DNA from: Amorphochlora amoebiformis
Lineage: Eukaryota; Cercozoa; Chlorarachniophyceae
NCBI GenBank assembly: GCA_054601695.1
Contig: BAAHQB010000002.1
Coordinates: 682,001 to 746,000 of the forward strand
Reading direction: 5' to 3'
DNA length: 64,000 nucleotides
Position 1 is the stretch's first letter, and every line of letters begins with the position of its first letter. The notes under the pieces are model-generated. The model worked only from the letters and a program-made list of their open reading frames with translations, did not search any database and was not told the origin of the DNA. The position numbers were made by a program, and so were the translations under genes. Below, one piece after another: positions 1-64,000 of this stretch.

Positions 1-121
1 GATGCGTGCGGGTATGGATTTAGGTTAAGGTTTTGACTGTGTTCAAGCGAGCGAGCTATGGTTTGGGATAGGGTTTCAGGAACATTACTCCTCACCAACT
101 GATGTCTGTAATTATGTTCAG
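1..121 (+). other. 3' end of an upstream FANCM intron
   Basis: Contains degenerate TTAGGG-like words (TTTAGGTTAAGG, GGGATAGGGTTT) and ends in TTCAG at 121, just before the first helicase exon. No coding sequence was seen. Confidence 0.6.
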
Positions 122-1428
122 GTGGAAATTCGGGAAGAAGATGACCCAGACGTTAAGAAGTACATCCAGGAGAAACGCATTCAGCTAAAGGTAGTGAAGC
201 CCGCAAAGGAGATGCAAGCCGTCGAAACAATGCTCGATAAGATCCTGAAGCCCAAGTTCGGACAGCTGAGCCGTATTGTCCGGGTTAACTGCAAAGTCGC
301 AAATGCCACGTGCTGGAACTTCCTCAAGCTCAGCAGAGAAATCAATGGAGACCGACAATTGGGACGGGACGCCAGAGCTACGGCGCTCTCTCTCTGTCAA
401 GTGCTACAAAAGCTAGCGTCTGCTAGGGAGAAACTGAGGAAGTACGGATTCCGCGAGTGTCGAACATATTTGATGGATCACTTCGTCAACAGCAACAAGA
501 GGGCTATGGCACACACCGCTCAGTGCCGGAATTCTAGGTCTCTGGTGGAGATAGTCCAACTTCTGGAGAGGATCATCGCCCAAGGTCGCGTCAGCCATCC
601 CAAGATCACGGCTCTTGAGGAGATACTCTTAGATCACTTCGCGAGTCATGAAGGGACGAATACAAAAGTCATCGTCTTCATCCAGATGAGAGAAAGCGTA
701 GCAAACGTTGTAGATTATCTCACGAGTCTAAATAACCAAGATATTCGGCCGACGAAGTTCGTCGGCCAGGCCTCCAGCGGCTCCACCAAAGGCTTAAATC
801 AACGCCAGCAGAAGGAGATCCTCAAGAAGTTCGGTTCTGGTGAATTCAATGTCTTAGTGGCTACGTCCATTGCAGAAGAAGGCCTGGATATCGGGGAAGT
901 TGACCTGATTGTAAACTTTGACACGGTCCACTCCAAGATCAGGAACGTCCAGAGAATGGGTAGGACGGGACGCAAGCGTGCCGGTCGCTGTGTGGCTCTT
1001 GTTACCGCCGGCAAGGAGGCCTCAGACTACATGAAGAATCTGAAAAAGGCTGGAGTACAGCTGAAACGCCTGAGGGGGCATTTGAAGAACGGCTTCAGCT
1101 ACCCTGATCATCTCAATCCGCGGATGCTTCCTCCGAGATACCATCCTATTCAAGAAAAAAAGAAATTGGGCTTGGAGAAGGGAGCCTCACAGGAGTTTAT
1201 ATCCGTCACCCAAGCAAGGAGAACCTCGAAGGAGATCCGCAAGGCTAGCGGATCTCGTGGTGGCCGTGTGTATCTTACCCCCACAGAGCGAATGTGGCTG
1301 CAGGACCAGTGGGGACTCAATGAGTTGCAGAAACAGCAGCTACATTTAAAGCTCGACTCTTATGTTGGAGAGCAATCCATCGAGTCGTCATTCCACTCGG
1401 TATTGATCCCATATATATGCGATATGCA

Positions 1429-1475
<47 letters not shown>

Positions 1476-1592
1476 ATATATATATATATATATATACATA
1501 TATATATTTATATATATATATAATACGAATGTATATCTATCCATGTATATATATATATATACATATGAAAAAACATATGTATGTATATATAT

Positions 1593-1646
<54 letters not shown>

Positions 1647-1678
1647 AATAATATATACATATGTACAAGACACATATG

Positions 1679-1712
<34 letters not shown>

Positions 1713-1723
1713 ATATATTTACA

Positions 1724-1800
<77 letters not shown>

Positions 1801-2386
1801 TAAATATTTTCAACACAAATACGATAGGCACGCAAGAAATTCGCCCAGGCCTGTTTTTAAATGACTACTAATGATTTTGCAAACAATGTCATGGTTTTAT
1901 CCTCGATGGCAACCTTAGATATTCTCTCTCGCATCTATTGGAGATTCCACATATCATACTCGACCCTTAATTTACATTTTACATAAACTTAGATTGGACA
2001 CTCTCGAACTACCAAGATGATGAGCTATATTCTCTCCCAAATACAATCTGGGGGCTACATGGATGGCTTTCCCAAGGAATCAGAGCATGCCGAGCAGGGA
2101 ATATCTTGGTTTGAAGATCACAGTGCCCTCGATGGCCTCCTTGAAGCCTATCAACCTCCGGCTCCTCAGGTTGTCCCCAAACAACTAATGTATGCCTATG
2201 TATACAAAAAAAGATACATGCAAATAATATTAATAATAATAATAATAATAGTATGTGTATATGTGTATGTCTATACATATACATGTATGTATATATGTAT
2301 ATATTCATATGATATGTATTTATAAACATATATATGTATATGTATGTATATATTATATTATTCATTAACATATAAATCTACATGTA

Positions 2387-2430
<44 letters not shown>

Positions 2431-2640
2431 TATATATATATATATATATATAATATATATATATACATGTGTCTATATATATGTATATATATATATATAT
2501 ATATGATAAAATATAATCTAATGATATAATATAGAATTATATAATATGTATGTATATAATGTGTATGTATATTATATAATATATTATATATATAATACAT
2601 ATATATATATATATATATTATAGTTAATTTAAATAGATAC

Positions 2641-2676
<36 letters not shown>

Positions 2677-3112
2677 CATATATACGCACATATATACATA
2701 CTGTATATATATATATATATATATATTAATGAGGGCATGCATTTACACACTTAATGTTACTATATGTACAAATATAGCTATACATACATAGATGTATAAG
2801 GGAAAATAATGTTACATAGTATTAACCTAGCCTTAGCCCTAGCCCTAATCCTTACCTACTGAACATTGGCTCTCGCCAATTGAAACAGATCTTCTTCTGA
2901 ACTTGGTGTGCAATTTAATAGGAAAAGCCAGAGTGGAAATCTCCAGATTTTTCCACCTCCAAGGGCGATATCCACGGCGAGAGAGATCCAGACTTCCAGG
3001 TTCACACAGTCATATTGCTTGAATGCATGAAGAACATTACTAAGTAGATGTAATCCACTTAATCTGAGTAATATATATATATATATATATATGTGTATAA
3101 AATATACATATA

Positions 3113-3151
<39 letters not shown>

Positions 3152-3216
3152 GTATATATATTTATATATATAGATGTATATATATATGTATGTATATGCA
3201 ATATGTATATGCAATA

Positions 3217-3296
<80 letters not shown>

Positions 3297-3337
3297 TATA
3301 TATATACATGTATATATATATATATACATACACACAC

Positions 3338-3397
<60 letters not shown>

Positions 3398-3511
3398 ATA
3401 TATATATATATATATTTTAATATGTACATATAGTTTAAAGTGTATATATATATATATTACACACATATATACATATTATACTTATATCTTTGCAAATACA
3501 CACACACACAC

Positions 3512-3571
<60 letters not shown>

Positions 3572-3720
3572 ATATATATACCTACGTATCTATGTGTGTA
3601 TATATGTGTATATGTATATGTACACACACATATATGCACATATACATATATACACATATACGAATACATATGTATGAAAATATAAATACATACGTGCATG
3701 TATATCTATTTCAGTATATA

Positions 3721-3807
<87 letters not shown>

Positions 3808-3873
3808 GTGTGTACTTGTGAGTGTGTGTGCTTAAATATACATGTGCACACATGCATACATACATATGCATTC

Positions 3874-3909
<36 letters not shown>

Positions 3910-3919
3910 TTATATGTGT

Positions 3920-3958
<39 letters not shown>

Positions 3959-4017
3959 ATTATATATATATGTATATTATATATATATATATATACATAT
4001 AATATAAAAATATATAT

Positions 4018-4064
<47 letters not shown>

Positions 4065-4200
4065 TACACACACACATATATATACATATATATATATGTA
4101 TGTAGATATATGTAAATGTATTTGAAACTCTATTTCAAGATGTGTATGTGTATATGTACATGCAGATGTAAATTACAAATTCTATATTAATCCATGTACA

Positions 4201-4267
<67 letters not shown>

Positions 4268-6155
4268 TATTGTATGTATATATATATATAATATAATATA
4301 TATATATATATATAATGTATGTATGCGTGTAAATATGTTCTTGTAAATTACTTTTATTATCTTGCACCCTCAGAATTTTGGACAAGGTATTAGCAGTTCT
4401 GCATTCAAGCCTCGTTTTCCACCCCCGAATCCTCAAAATCCCTCCAAAGAACCAAGCTGTCCCTCAATCATATCCTCCCCTTTCCCGTCTCGTCCACACT
4501 CCAACCCCCACAACTCCAATTTTAATGGCCGTAATAGTCGAAGCCCTCGGGATACCACCTCCCCCCATGTTGAGCCAAGTCCTCCTAAAATCTTGAACCC
4601 TAGTCTAACCCGTCCCGATCCCTTCAAGCGTCCAAGTCCGCCAATCCGTTCTCAGAGTACGAAGATACCTTCGTTCTCGAGGAAGAAAGAGGCAGCAAAT
4701 AAGAAGCGAAAAAGACGAAGTCAAGAAATCTCCAGTTCATCTGGGATCAGAAAATATTTCTCGGTTCCGGACAGCAAAGTCAAAGCTTCTTTGAGTCAGT
4801 CGGAAAAGAAGACCGTCCGGTTTGCCGAGGGCGGTAGCATATCAAGGGCACATAAAGTACCTCGCCTGGTGTCATCAACGTCACAGCAGCAACCAGCGGT
4901 CAAACCTGCCAAGGAAAGGCTGTCCAAGTCCCCTCAAGCGATGCCCCAGCCCTCACCGAACCCAAGTTCTCGGCCACCGTTGCTACCTCTCTCTCCAACC
5001 AAGCTTGTCTTCGCGCTCATCGATACAAGAAACCCAATGGATATGGCATGGGGACTAACCACAGGGTACTTCCGAGGGACATTCAAGGATGAATTCGTCG
5101 CTTCACAGCTTCATTTCCAATCGGGCTCCAGGAGATTCTCCATTTTCGACCTCAAAGAGGATTCGCCGACTCCCCATTGCAAACGAGACATTAAAGCCCC
5201 GTTGCAACGCGGTATCAAAGATCAGACACCAGAACGGTATCTTAAGGCTGCCAAGAGGAAGAGAACATCTCTCGGCAGCGTCAACTCCAACTGCGCAAGC
5301 TCTCCTCGTAGAGTCAAATATTCCCCCAGCCGTCGATCTCCACTACCCTCATCATCCAGCAATCTAGATCCTACTCTGACAGGAGTTCCTAAGACAGGAA
5401 AATCCCCGGGTGGTAACAAGCCCTGTGGCACCTGCAAGATGATGACTTCTTCCCGAGTCTACCCCCACGATTTCCACCCTCCCCATTTAGGTGGCAGATC
5501 ACGCACTAACCCCACTCATCCAACCGTACCCCCACCGTCATCTCCATATCATGGCAAGCCTCCACCAACACCTACAACGACTAGAAAACATCAAAAGTTT
5601 CAGCGTAAACAAGTGGTTAAAAGCCCGTCTCTAACCCCTACAACAAGGAAGATAGCCATTTCAACTAAGGCCATTCCCACAGAAATAGTGGATGCCAGCA
5701 AATGTTCTCCGAGTTCCTTTAGACGCCACTCGTTTAAAAGAAATATGGCGACACCAAAGTCGGAAGCGAGCTCAAGCAGCATGCTCCCAGCATATACTCC
5801 GAGATCGGCAGCAAGCGAGAGCTCTTGTGGCCCAGTGCGAAGGCGGCGTCTCAAGAGGATTGCGGATATTAGTCCGAGTACGAGTAGAGAAAACAAGATG
5901 ATTGACCTCACAGTCCAAGATGAGGAGGATCACGAACCGACTCGAAGGCGAGAATCAAAGGTATACCTAGAAGATAAGTCGCGCTTCTTCGAGGGGGAAG
6001 CTGAGGCAGACGATGATTCTGGGCTACTAATTAGTGACGACGATGATTACGAAGGTCCAAACGACGAAGGGGACATGGACGACAGCTTCATTGATGACAG
6101 ACATGATTCTCAGCTTACCCAAGAATCTCCTTCGCAGGTCCTGAGATTCAAGTGA
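122..6155 (+). CDS. FANCM: FANCM/Mph1-family DNA helicase, C-terminal part (5' end outside window)
   Basis: Exons: 122-1399, 1993-2169, 2922-2999 (tentative) and 4374-6155, all joining in phase 0, about 1104 residues, stop TGA. The first exon follows a CAG acceptor at 119-121 and opens with Val, so the motif I-III half lies upstream. Visible are the segment after the first RecA domain ([18 protein letters not shown]), motif IV (KVIVFIQ, about residue 181), FVGQ, motif V ([22 protein letters not shown] region) and motif VI ([13 protein letters not shown], near residue 280). The splice 1399/1993 creates [15 protein letters not shown], matching the conserved HS motif after the helicase core in FANCM. 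Family role: branch-migrating helicase/translocase at stalled forks and interstrand crosslinks. The last exon is Ser/Pro/Lys-rich and presumably disordered; it has a SUMO-interaction-like MIDLT before acidic residues, a degenerate PIP-like GIRKYF, and an acidic SFIDD tail. No ERCC4/HhH2 domain follows. The end of exon 2 and exon 3 are the least certain points. Confidence 0.9.
1430..1800. repeat. (TA)n array in FANCM intron 1400-1992
   Basis: Nearly pure TA with occasional CA/TG interruptions. It yields an artefactual Ile/Tyr reading frame fused to the helicase exon; the true exon ends at 1399 before GTATTG. Confidence 0.95.
2922..2999 (+). CDS. FANCM: tentative 26-codon FANCM exon
   Basis: Follows TTTAATAG and precedes GTTCAC. 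It reads [10 protein letters not shown]...RDPDFQ with no stop, in phase 0 at both ends, as do the exons on both sides. It is the only non-repeat island in the 2.2-kb intron. A second frame is also open, so assignment rests on phase and splice context only. Confidence 0.45.
3070..4330. repeat. (TA)n blocks in FANCM intron 3000-4373
   Basis: Long runs of TA with short CA/GT tracts. Similar blocks fill 2395-2740. The intron closes with ACCCTCAG at 4373. Confidence 0.95.
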
Positions 6156-6227
6156 ATATTTAAATATCATATATGTTATATTATGTACATATATATATAT
6201 ATATATGTATATAATATACATATATAT

Positions 6228-6303
<76 letters not shown>

Positions 6304-6499
6304 GGGTACTGACACATTATATATATAAGTAACCTTTTGAAGGTTATCTTCATCCCTGCCTTTCATTTCCTATCTCAATTATCACCCCTCTCTCTTCTCT
6401 ATGCTCTATTCTCCCTCTGTTTCTCTTCTCTCTAGTTCTCTGAGATGAATGTGTTGTACAATATACATACATATACGTACAAATAGAAAATATATATAG

Positions 6500-7283
<784 letters not shown>

Positions 7284-8380
7284 TTAAATATGTATTTACA
7301 TACGCATATGTGTATGTATGTAACATATATTATCTAATATGTGATTATATATAAATGAAAATGATAATATGTACGCATTAAATGTAACCTATCTTCGTGA
7401 AGAGGAAAGAGTGCTGCTCATGCTGTATGCGCTGATATCAGGCAGGATCAAGCAGATCGAATTGCTCAGATATGCATGCTAAATACTTGAGGTCCTTACA
7501 AGAGTCACCACATGTACCGCGAGGAGCACGAGGTTTTCTGGCTATCGCAGAAAAATTTAGTAGAAATCTGGCACGTGTACCACGGCCAAAGCCTAGAACG
7601 CCACTTTAGTGTCATGATTTATCGCCAAATTGTAATTATCTGCGATCTACACTGATTCTACAGCTAACCTGACCTAGCTACGATATCTAGAATATTGATA
7701 GCGCTGCTAGTACTTAGGTGTAATACTGTGAATCTAGTATATCCTAGATATCCTAGATATCTAGATATGCCAGCGAATTTCTAGGTGACTAATTCTATAG
7801 TAACAGTAGACTCATTGAGCCAGCTAGCAGCATGCAGAACCATACATAATAGCGATAGGATCATCATAATCTAGATAATTAATTGATCATTACTAGATTA
7901 GTCTGGTTACAGACGAAAAAAGAAACCTCCTACCCGAGGCATTTATACGCATGCAAATTCTAGAAATTATGCGAACATAGGCCTATCGTCTAGATCGTTT
8001 TGATCCTCTCGTTAAAAAAAAAAGAATCAGAGTCTTTAGAGCAACTGAGGGAAGCCTTCCTAACTTTATTTGGCCTTAAAGCTTGAAAATCGACCTAACC
8101 TAACTGCAACATCTAGGAGAATGTCAACGTTGCAAGTCAGGCTACCACACACGATACGTATTCGAGTTACATAATGATCTTTCACAATCTAGACCACAAT
8201 TGGTGCGACTCAGTTACTGGTGCGAATCAAGTGCAAGTGCGACTTAGTACGTATCTGTAATATTACTACGATACGCACTTACTTCAGTGATTAGACACGT
8301 ATTGAGCAGATGTACCTGAACCGACATAGCACGAGACAATTATACTAGATATGTGAAAATAGAGAACTTCATACGTACGT

Positions 8381-8760
8381 ATATCTAGATTTTGTAACGA
8401 AAACATATCTTGATATGGCTACGTACCGAACTGAGTACTACTTACTATAGTAGTATAGTAATAACATGAGTTGACAATGAGTCACTCATATGCATGATTA
8501 CAGATTACTTATGCGCATGCGCTTACTTAGATTAAAATTGGAAACCTATGTACGTATTATCTAGCTATGTAACGTATACGTACGTACCGTATGAGTACAA
8601 GTATAGTAATGAGTCACTCATACGCATGGAATTACTCATGCGCATGCGCATAGTTATAATATAATTAACATTGGAAACCAACGTATTATCTAGATTATGT
8701 AACGTATACGTATGGCTACGTACTGCACTGAGTACTAGTATAGTAATAACATGAGTCCTA
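8381..8760 (+). repeat. diverged tandem repeat, about 2.5 copies
   Basis: Copies start near 8381, 8557 and 8687 with TATCTAG-T-ATGTAACG. Shared parts include GTACTGCACTGAGTAC-like words, TAGTAATAACATGAG, AATGAGTCACTCATA, the palindrome TGCGCATGCGCA-like core, and AACATTGGAAACC. Copy spacing is about 176 and 130 bp. Confidence 0.8.
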
Positions 8761-9015
8761 GAACATGGAGGAGGTTTCGTACGTCAGTCACAGAGGTAGC
8801 ATAGTGTTCACAGTAGTAGTACTCTGTACCGTTATACGTCTGTATATAATGATTCTATACTAAGTTTATATACTACTATATCATGATTTCACAAAATCCG
8901 GATCCATGATAACTTGTCTAGTTGTAGAACATAATCTAAACGAGAATTTATACCGAAGGCAAAATATCAGTCTCAATCGGATACTCTACTTGATGTAACC
9001 GGGATATCCTCAAAT

Positions 9016-27478
<18,463 letters not shown>

Positions 27479-27509
27479 GAGATGGATGTTTGTATTGGGG
27501 ACGGTAATC
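27479..27509. promoter_or_regulatory. very short divergent interval between NHL and TENA starts
   Basis: The candidate NHL ATG (minus, 27478) and the candidate TENA ATG (plus, 27510) are 31 bp apart. The interval is TA-array-free, as is 26690-27580. If both starts are right, promoters lie within the other gene's first exon or untranslated leader; a later NHL start or an untranslated leader exon would widen the gap. Confidence 0.3.
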
Positions 27510-33352
<5,843 letters not shown>

Positions 33353-33707
33353 TTTCGCCGAAACAATTCCAGTGATTCGTTATTAAATGCAATTTTAAGT
33401 TTTAATCATTGGTATCTTCTATACACTATACTCCATTTCTAGATGCGCGCCGCCAACTCTGGCACAGTTATTTATTACAGCATAGTATTATTAACTGTAT
33501 TAAGGGCCACTGACTACTAGACTAGACTGACTACTCTAGTCTAGTAGTACTAGTGCTAGTAGTGAGTACTCTCTATTGGCATGGTCTAGATGGTTTCAAT
33601 TTGGCTAGTAGAAACATGTGTGTTTACGAGTTCTATATATCTATCTAGATCTATACTTCATAGACATGACTAGGGGAATCTGACTTGTACTATTCATGAT
33701 ATATGTC

Positions 33708-33751
<44 letters not shown>

Positions 33752-33811
33752 GTATATATATTTATTTATATATATATGTACCAGATGCACTAGTGTTTCT
33801 TCAAATGATAC

Positions 33812-33850
<39 letters not shown>

Positions 33851-34104
33851 GAATACTAATAGTTCATCATTGAAATTATAAATCATTAGTAACTTACCAT
33901 ATTGAATACTCCAGTAAAATTGCTTTAGCCGTTAAGTTATACTAGTACGAGTAATAATCTTAGTAAGTTCATAGAATTTAATCGCCAGGCCTACTACTAC
34001 TGTAGATACTACTGGATACTAGTATCTAGATTACATGTACTTAATATACTCTTGATACTAGTAACTGGGCAGCTGTAGCTAGTAGCTGACGTCGGTTGTA
34101 GTGT
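33353..34104. other. convergent 3' spacer between TENA and SDR genes
   Basis: Contains a CTAG/AGTACT-rich stretch (about 33505-33600 and 33985-34095) and only two short TA runs (33710-33780, 33811-33848). No exon was found. Composition resembles the other convergent spacer at 7380-9015. Confidence 0.6.
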
Positions 34105-41595
<7,491 letters not shown>

Positions 41596-42209
41596 CGTTA
41601 CTGGATTATGGAAACCGTTGGGGGTACCACGTGTAAGACACAGGGGGGGGGAAGGGGAAGGTAATCGAACGGGATGAGTTGGTTTGGTTTGCATCGACAT
41701 CCTTGTACATAGACACGATGAATACAATACGTGCTCTAACAGGCCGATGGAGAGCATATATGCATTGCTACGGCTGGAATGCAAGCTCTAACCGGTCGTA
41801 AACTGCCATAGGTATGTATTTACATGCCATTTCGACCTATGGTTGGGAGGTTGTTGACCATACGGAACTTTGTCGGAAGTCAACGATAACCGAATAAATA
41901 AATATATAGATAATTTCCCGGGGATTGATATTTGAAACCCGGAGCTTCTCCAGAGACTTTCTAGGAGACATCTTGGCCCGTTATCGGGTATTATTCTTTT
42001 GCGGGGAATGTCGAATACTACAGATGTTCAATGCCCTCTAATACTTAAACTAATAGAGGAAGAATATGGTAAATTCACCTCATAAATCTTAATAATTCGC
42101 TTAATACTTTGAATCTAATCTATTTGGTAGAATCACCTGAATATTACCTATACTATAAACTCCCAGTGAATCGTTTCACGCTAACATTAACAACACAGGT
42201 CAAATCTCA
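41596..42209. promoter_or_regulatory. divergent intergenic region between SDR and the membrane-protein gene
   Basis: About 0.6 kb with no TA array, although both genes' introns are full of them. Includes a G9 run near 41644 and AT-rich sequence. Presumed to hold both promoters; no specific element was identified. Confidence 0.45.
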
Positions 42210-57631
<15,422 letters not shown>

Positions 57632-57990
57632 ATCGCTACACGCGGTCTGCGGACACGTTCCACTAAATTGATGCGACCATCGACTCATGTCAACTCTGTC
57701 CGTGTCAACTCGACACGTGTCCACGTCGACAAGTGTCAACTCGATGTGGACAAGTGCAAACTCTACATTTGTCCAGAGTGACACGTGTTCACGTTGACAT
57801 GCATCAGAGTTCATTGGAGTTATGGAGCTAGTTTTGGGGTATTTCGGGTGTTTGGTAGGTTGAGATAAATCTTATGATTCGGCGTATGGGTTCAATTAAT
57901 CAAGCAAATTAACGATTTGAAATTCGACCCTATATGGCTTAATATATGTAATATTGTATGTGTGTATGTATTCATATGTACACATTATAC

Positions 57991-58022
<32 letters not shown>

Positions 58023-58058
58023 TTGCAAAATTATCTCTAATTAGTATTCTTAGATTTG

Positions 58059-58111
<53 letters not shown>

Positions 58112-58141
58112 TATATTATATAATTATACAATACATTGTAT

Positions 58142-58182
<41 letters not shown>

Positions 58183-58583
58183 ACTATTAAATGCACAAAT
58201 TATACTATGATCTGAATAATATATACATATTCAAATACATTATATATATATATATATGTGTGTATATATATATATATATAATATATATATATACATACAT
58301 ACATATACACATGTATATATATATAAATACATTCAACCCATGCATCCTACACTCACACATCTCATCTACACCCATCCTTCTCACTATATCGTGTTTATTT
58401 CAAATCTTTTATTCTCATATATATATATATATATATATACTTTCAACCCAAACACAGATCTCATCTATACCCAATCGTCCTCCATATCGTGTTTATTTCA
58501 AATCTTTTATTCTCGAAGACCACTCAAGATTCACAAGTATTCACACATCGAAATTCTAACAATTTCTCATTAGACCTTCTCAG
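57632..58583. other. spacer between the membrane-protein and coiled-coil genes
   Basis: 57660-57810 is a short repeat of GTCAACTC and CACGTGTC-like words in both orientations. 57980-58320 has TA tracts. 58332-58416 and 58442-58514 are two copies of TTCAACCC...ATCGTGTTTATTTCAAATCT TTTATTCTC. No exon is clear; the start of the coiled-coil gene probably lies here. Confidence 0.55.
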
Positions 58584-63872
<5,289 letters not shown>

Positions 63873-64000
63873 GTAACTCCGCAACCTTAAGCCTGACTCT
63901 AACCCTTGCCTACCTTAACCCTTCCCTTAATCCCAACTATTCTAACCCTATATCTCCTTTAAATCCCTAATTCCAAACTACTAACCATAGAGGGCAAAAG
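63873..64000 (+). other. intron of the coiled-coil gene running off the window
   Basis: Begins GTAACT and holds degenerate CCTTAACCC/CTCTAACCC words, like other telomere-like introns. No further exon was seen before the edge. Confidence 0.6.

Noticed and set aside
185-1014. Minus-strand open frames opposite the FANCM exon
   Set aside because: The plus strand encodes conserved helicase motifs; the antisense frames match nothing.
3490-4002. Long Ile/Tyr(/His/Met)-rich open frames here and throughout the window on both strands
   Set aside because: They are readings of (TA)n, which has no stop in most frames and is open on both strands. No other coding signal or domain is present.

Overview
This is nuclear DNA from an intron-rich eukaryote, most likely a protist or alga; the lineage cannot be fixed from the sequence. 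Genes are split into very small exons (about 22-150 nt in most genes) with GT-AG introns. The introns consist largely of (TA)n microsatellite or degenerate telomere-like TTAGGG/CCCTAA repeat. The standard genetic code fits: TGA, TAA and TAG all end genes. Most long open frames here are tandem Ile/Tyr or Gly/Leu readings of these repeats, not genes. The real exons were found by translating the islands between repeats, locating GT/AG ends and checking that codon phase carries across each intron.

Layout. (1) 122-6155 (+): 3' part of a FANCM/Mph1-type DNA helicase, cut by the left edge. (2) 9016 to about 27478 (-): an NHL-repeat (beta-propeller) protein in about 30 small exons, with telomere-like arrays as introns. 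(3) 27510-33352 (+): a complete TENA/THI-4 protein of 234 aa in 12 exons. (4) 34105-41595 (-): a complete sniffer-like carbonyl-reductase SDR of 307 aa in 12 exons, with an N-terminal presequence. (5) 42210-57631 (+): an unrecognised multi-pass membrane protein. (6) about 58584 to beyond 63872 (+): a coiled-coil protein running off the right edge.

Genes 1/2 and 3/4 are convergent; 2/3 and 4/5 are divergent. The divergent spacers are almost free of TA arrays. The two convergent spacers share a CTAG-rich composition. Two copies, perhaps three, of a tRNA-derived SINE-like element lie in introns. Many introns carry local duplications bounded by TA tracts; several copy one edge of an exon with its splice site.

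No pathway joins the six genes. The striking feature is the architecture: micro-exons in simple-sequence introns whose splice sites are often continuous with the repeat. No rRNA, tRNA, CRISPR array, prokaryotic or viral gene was recognised.
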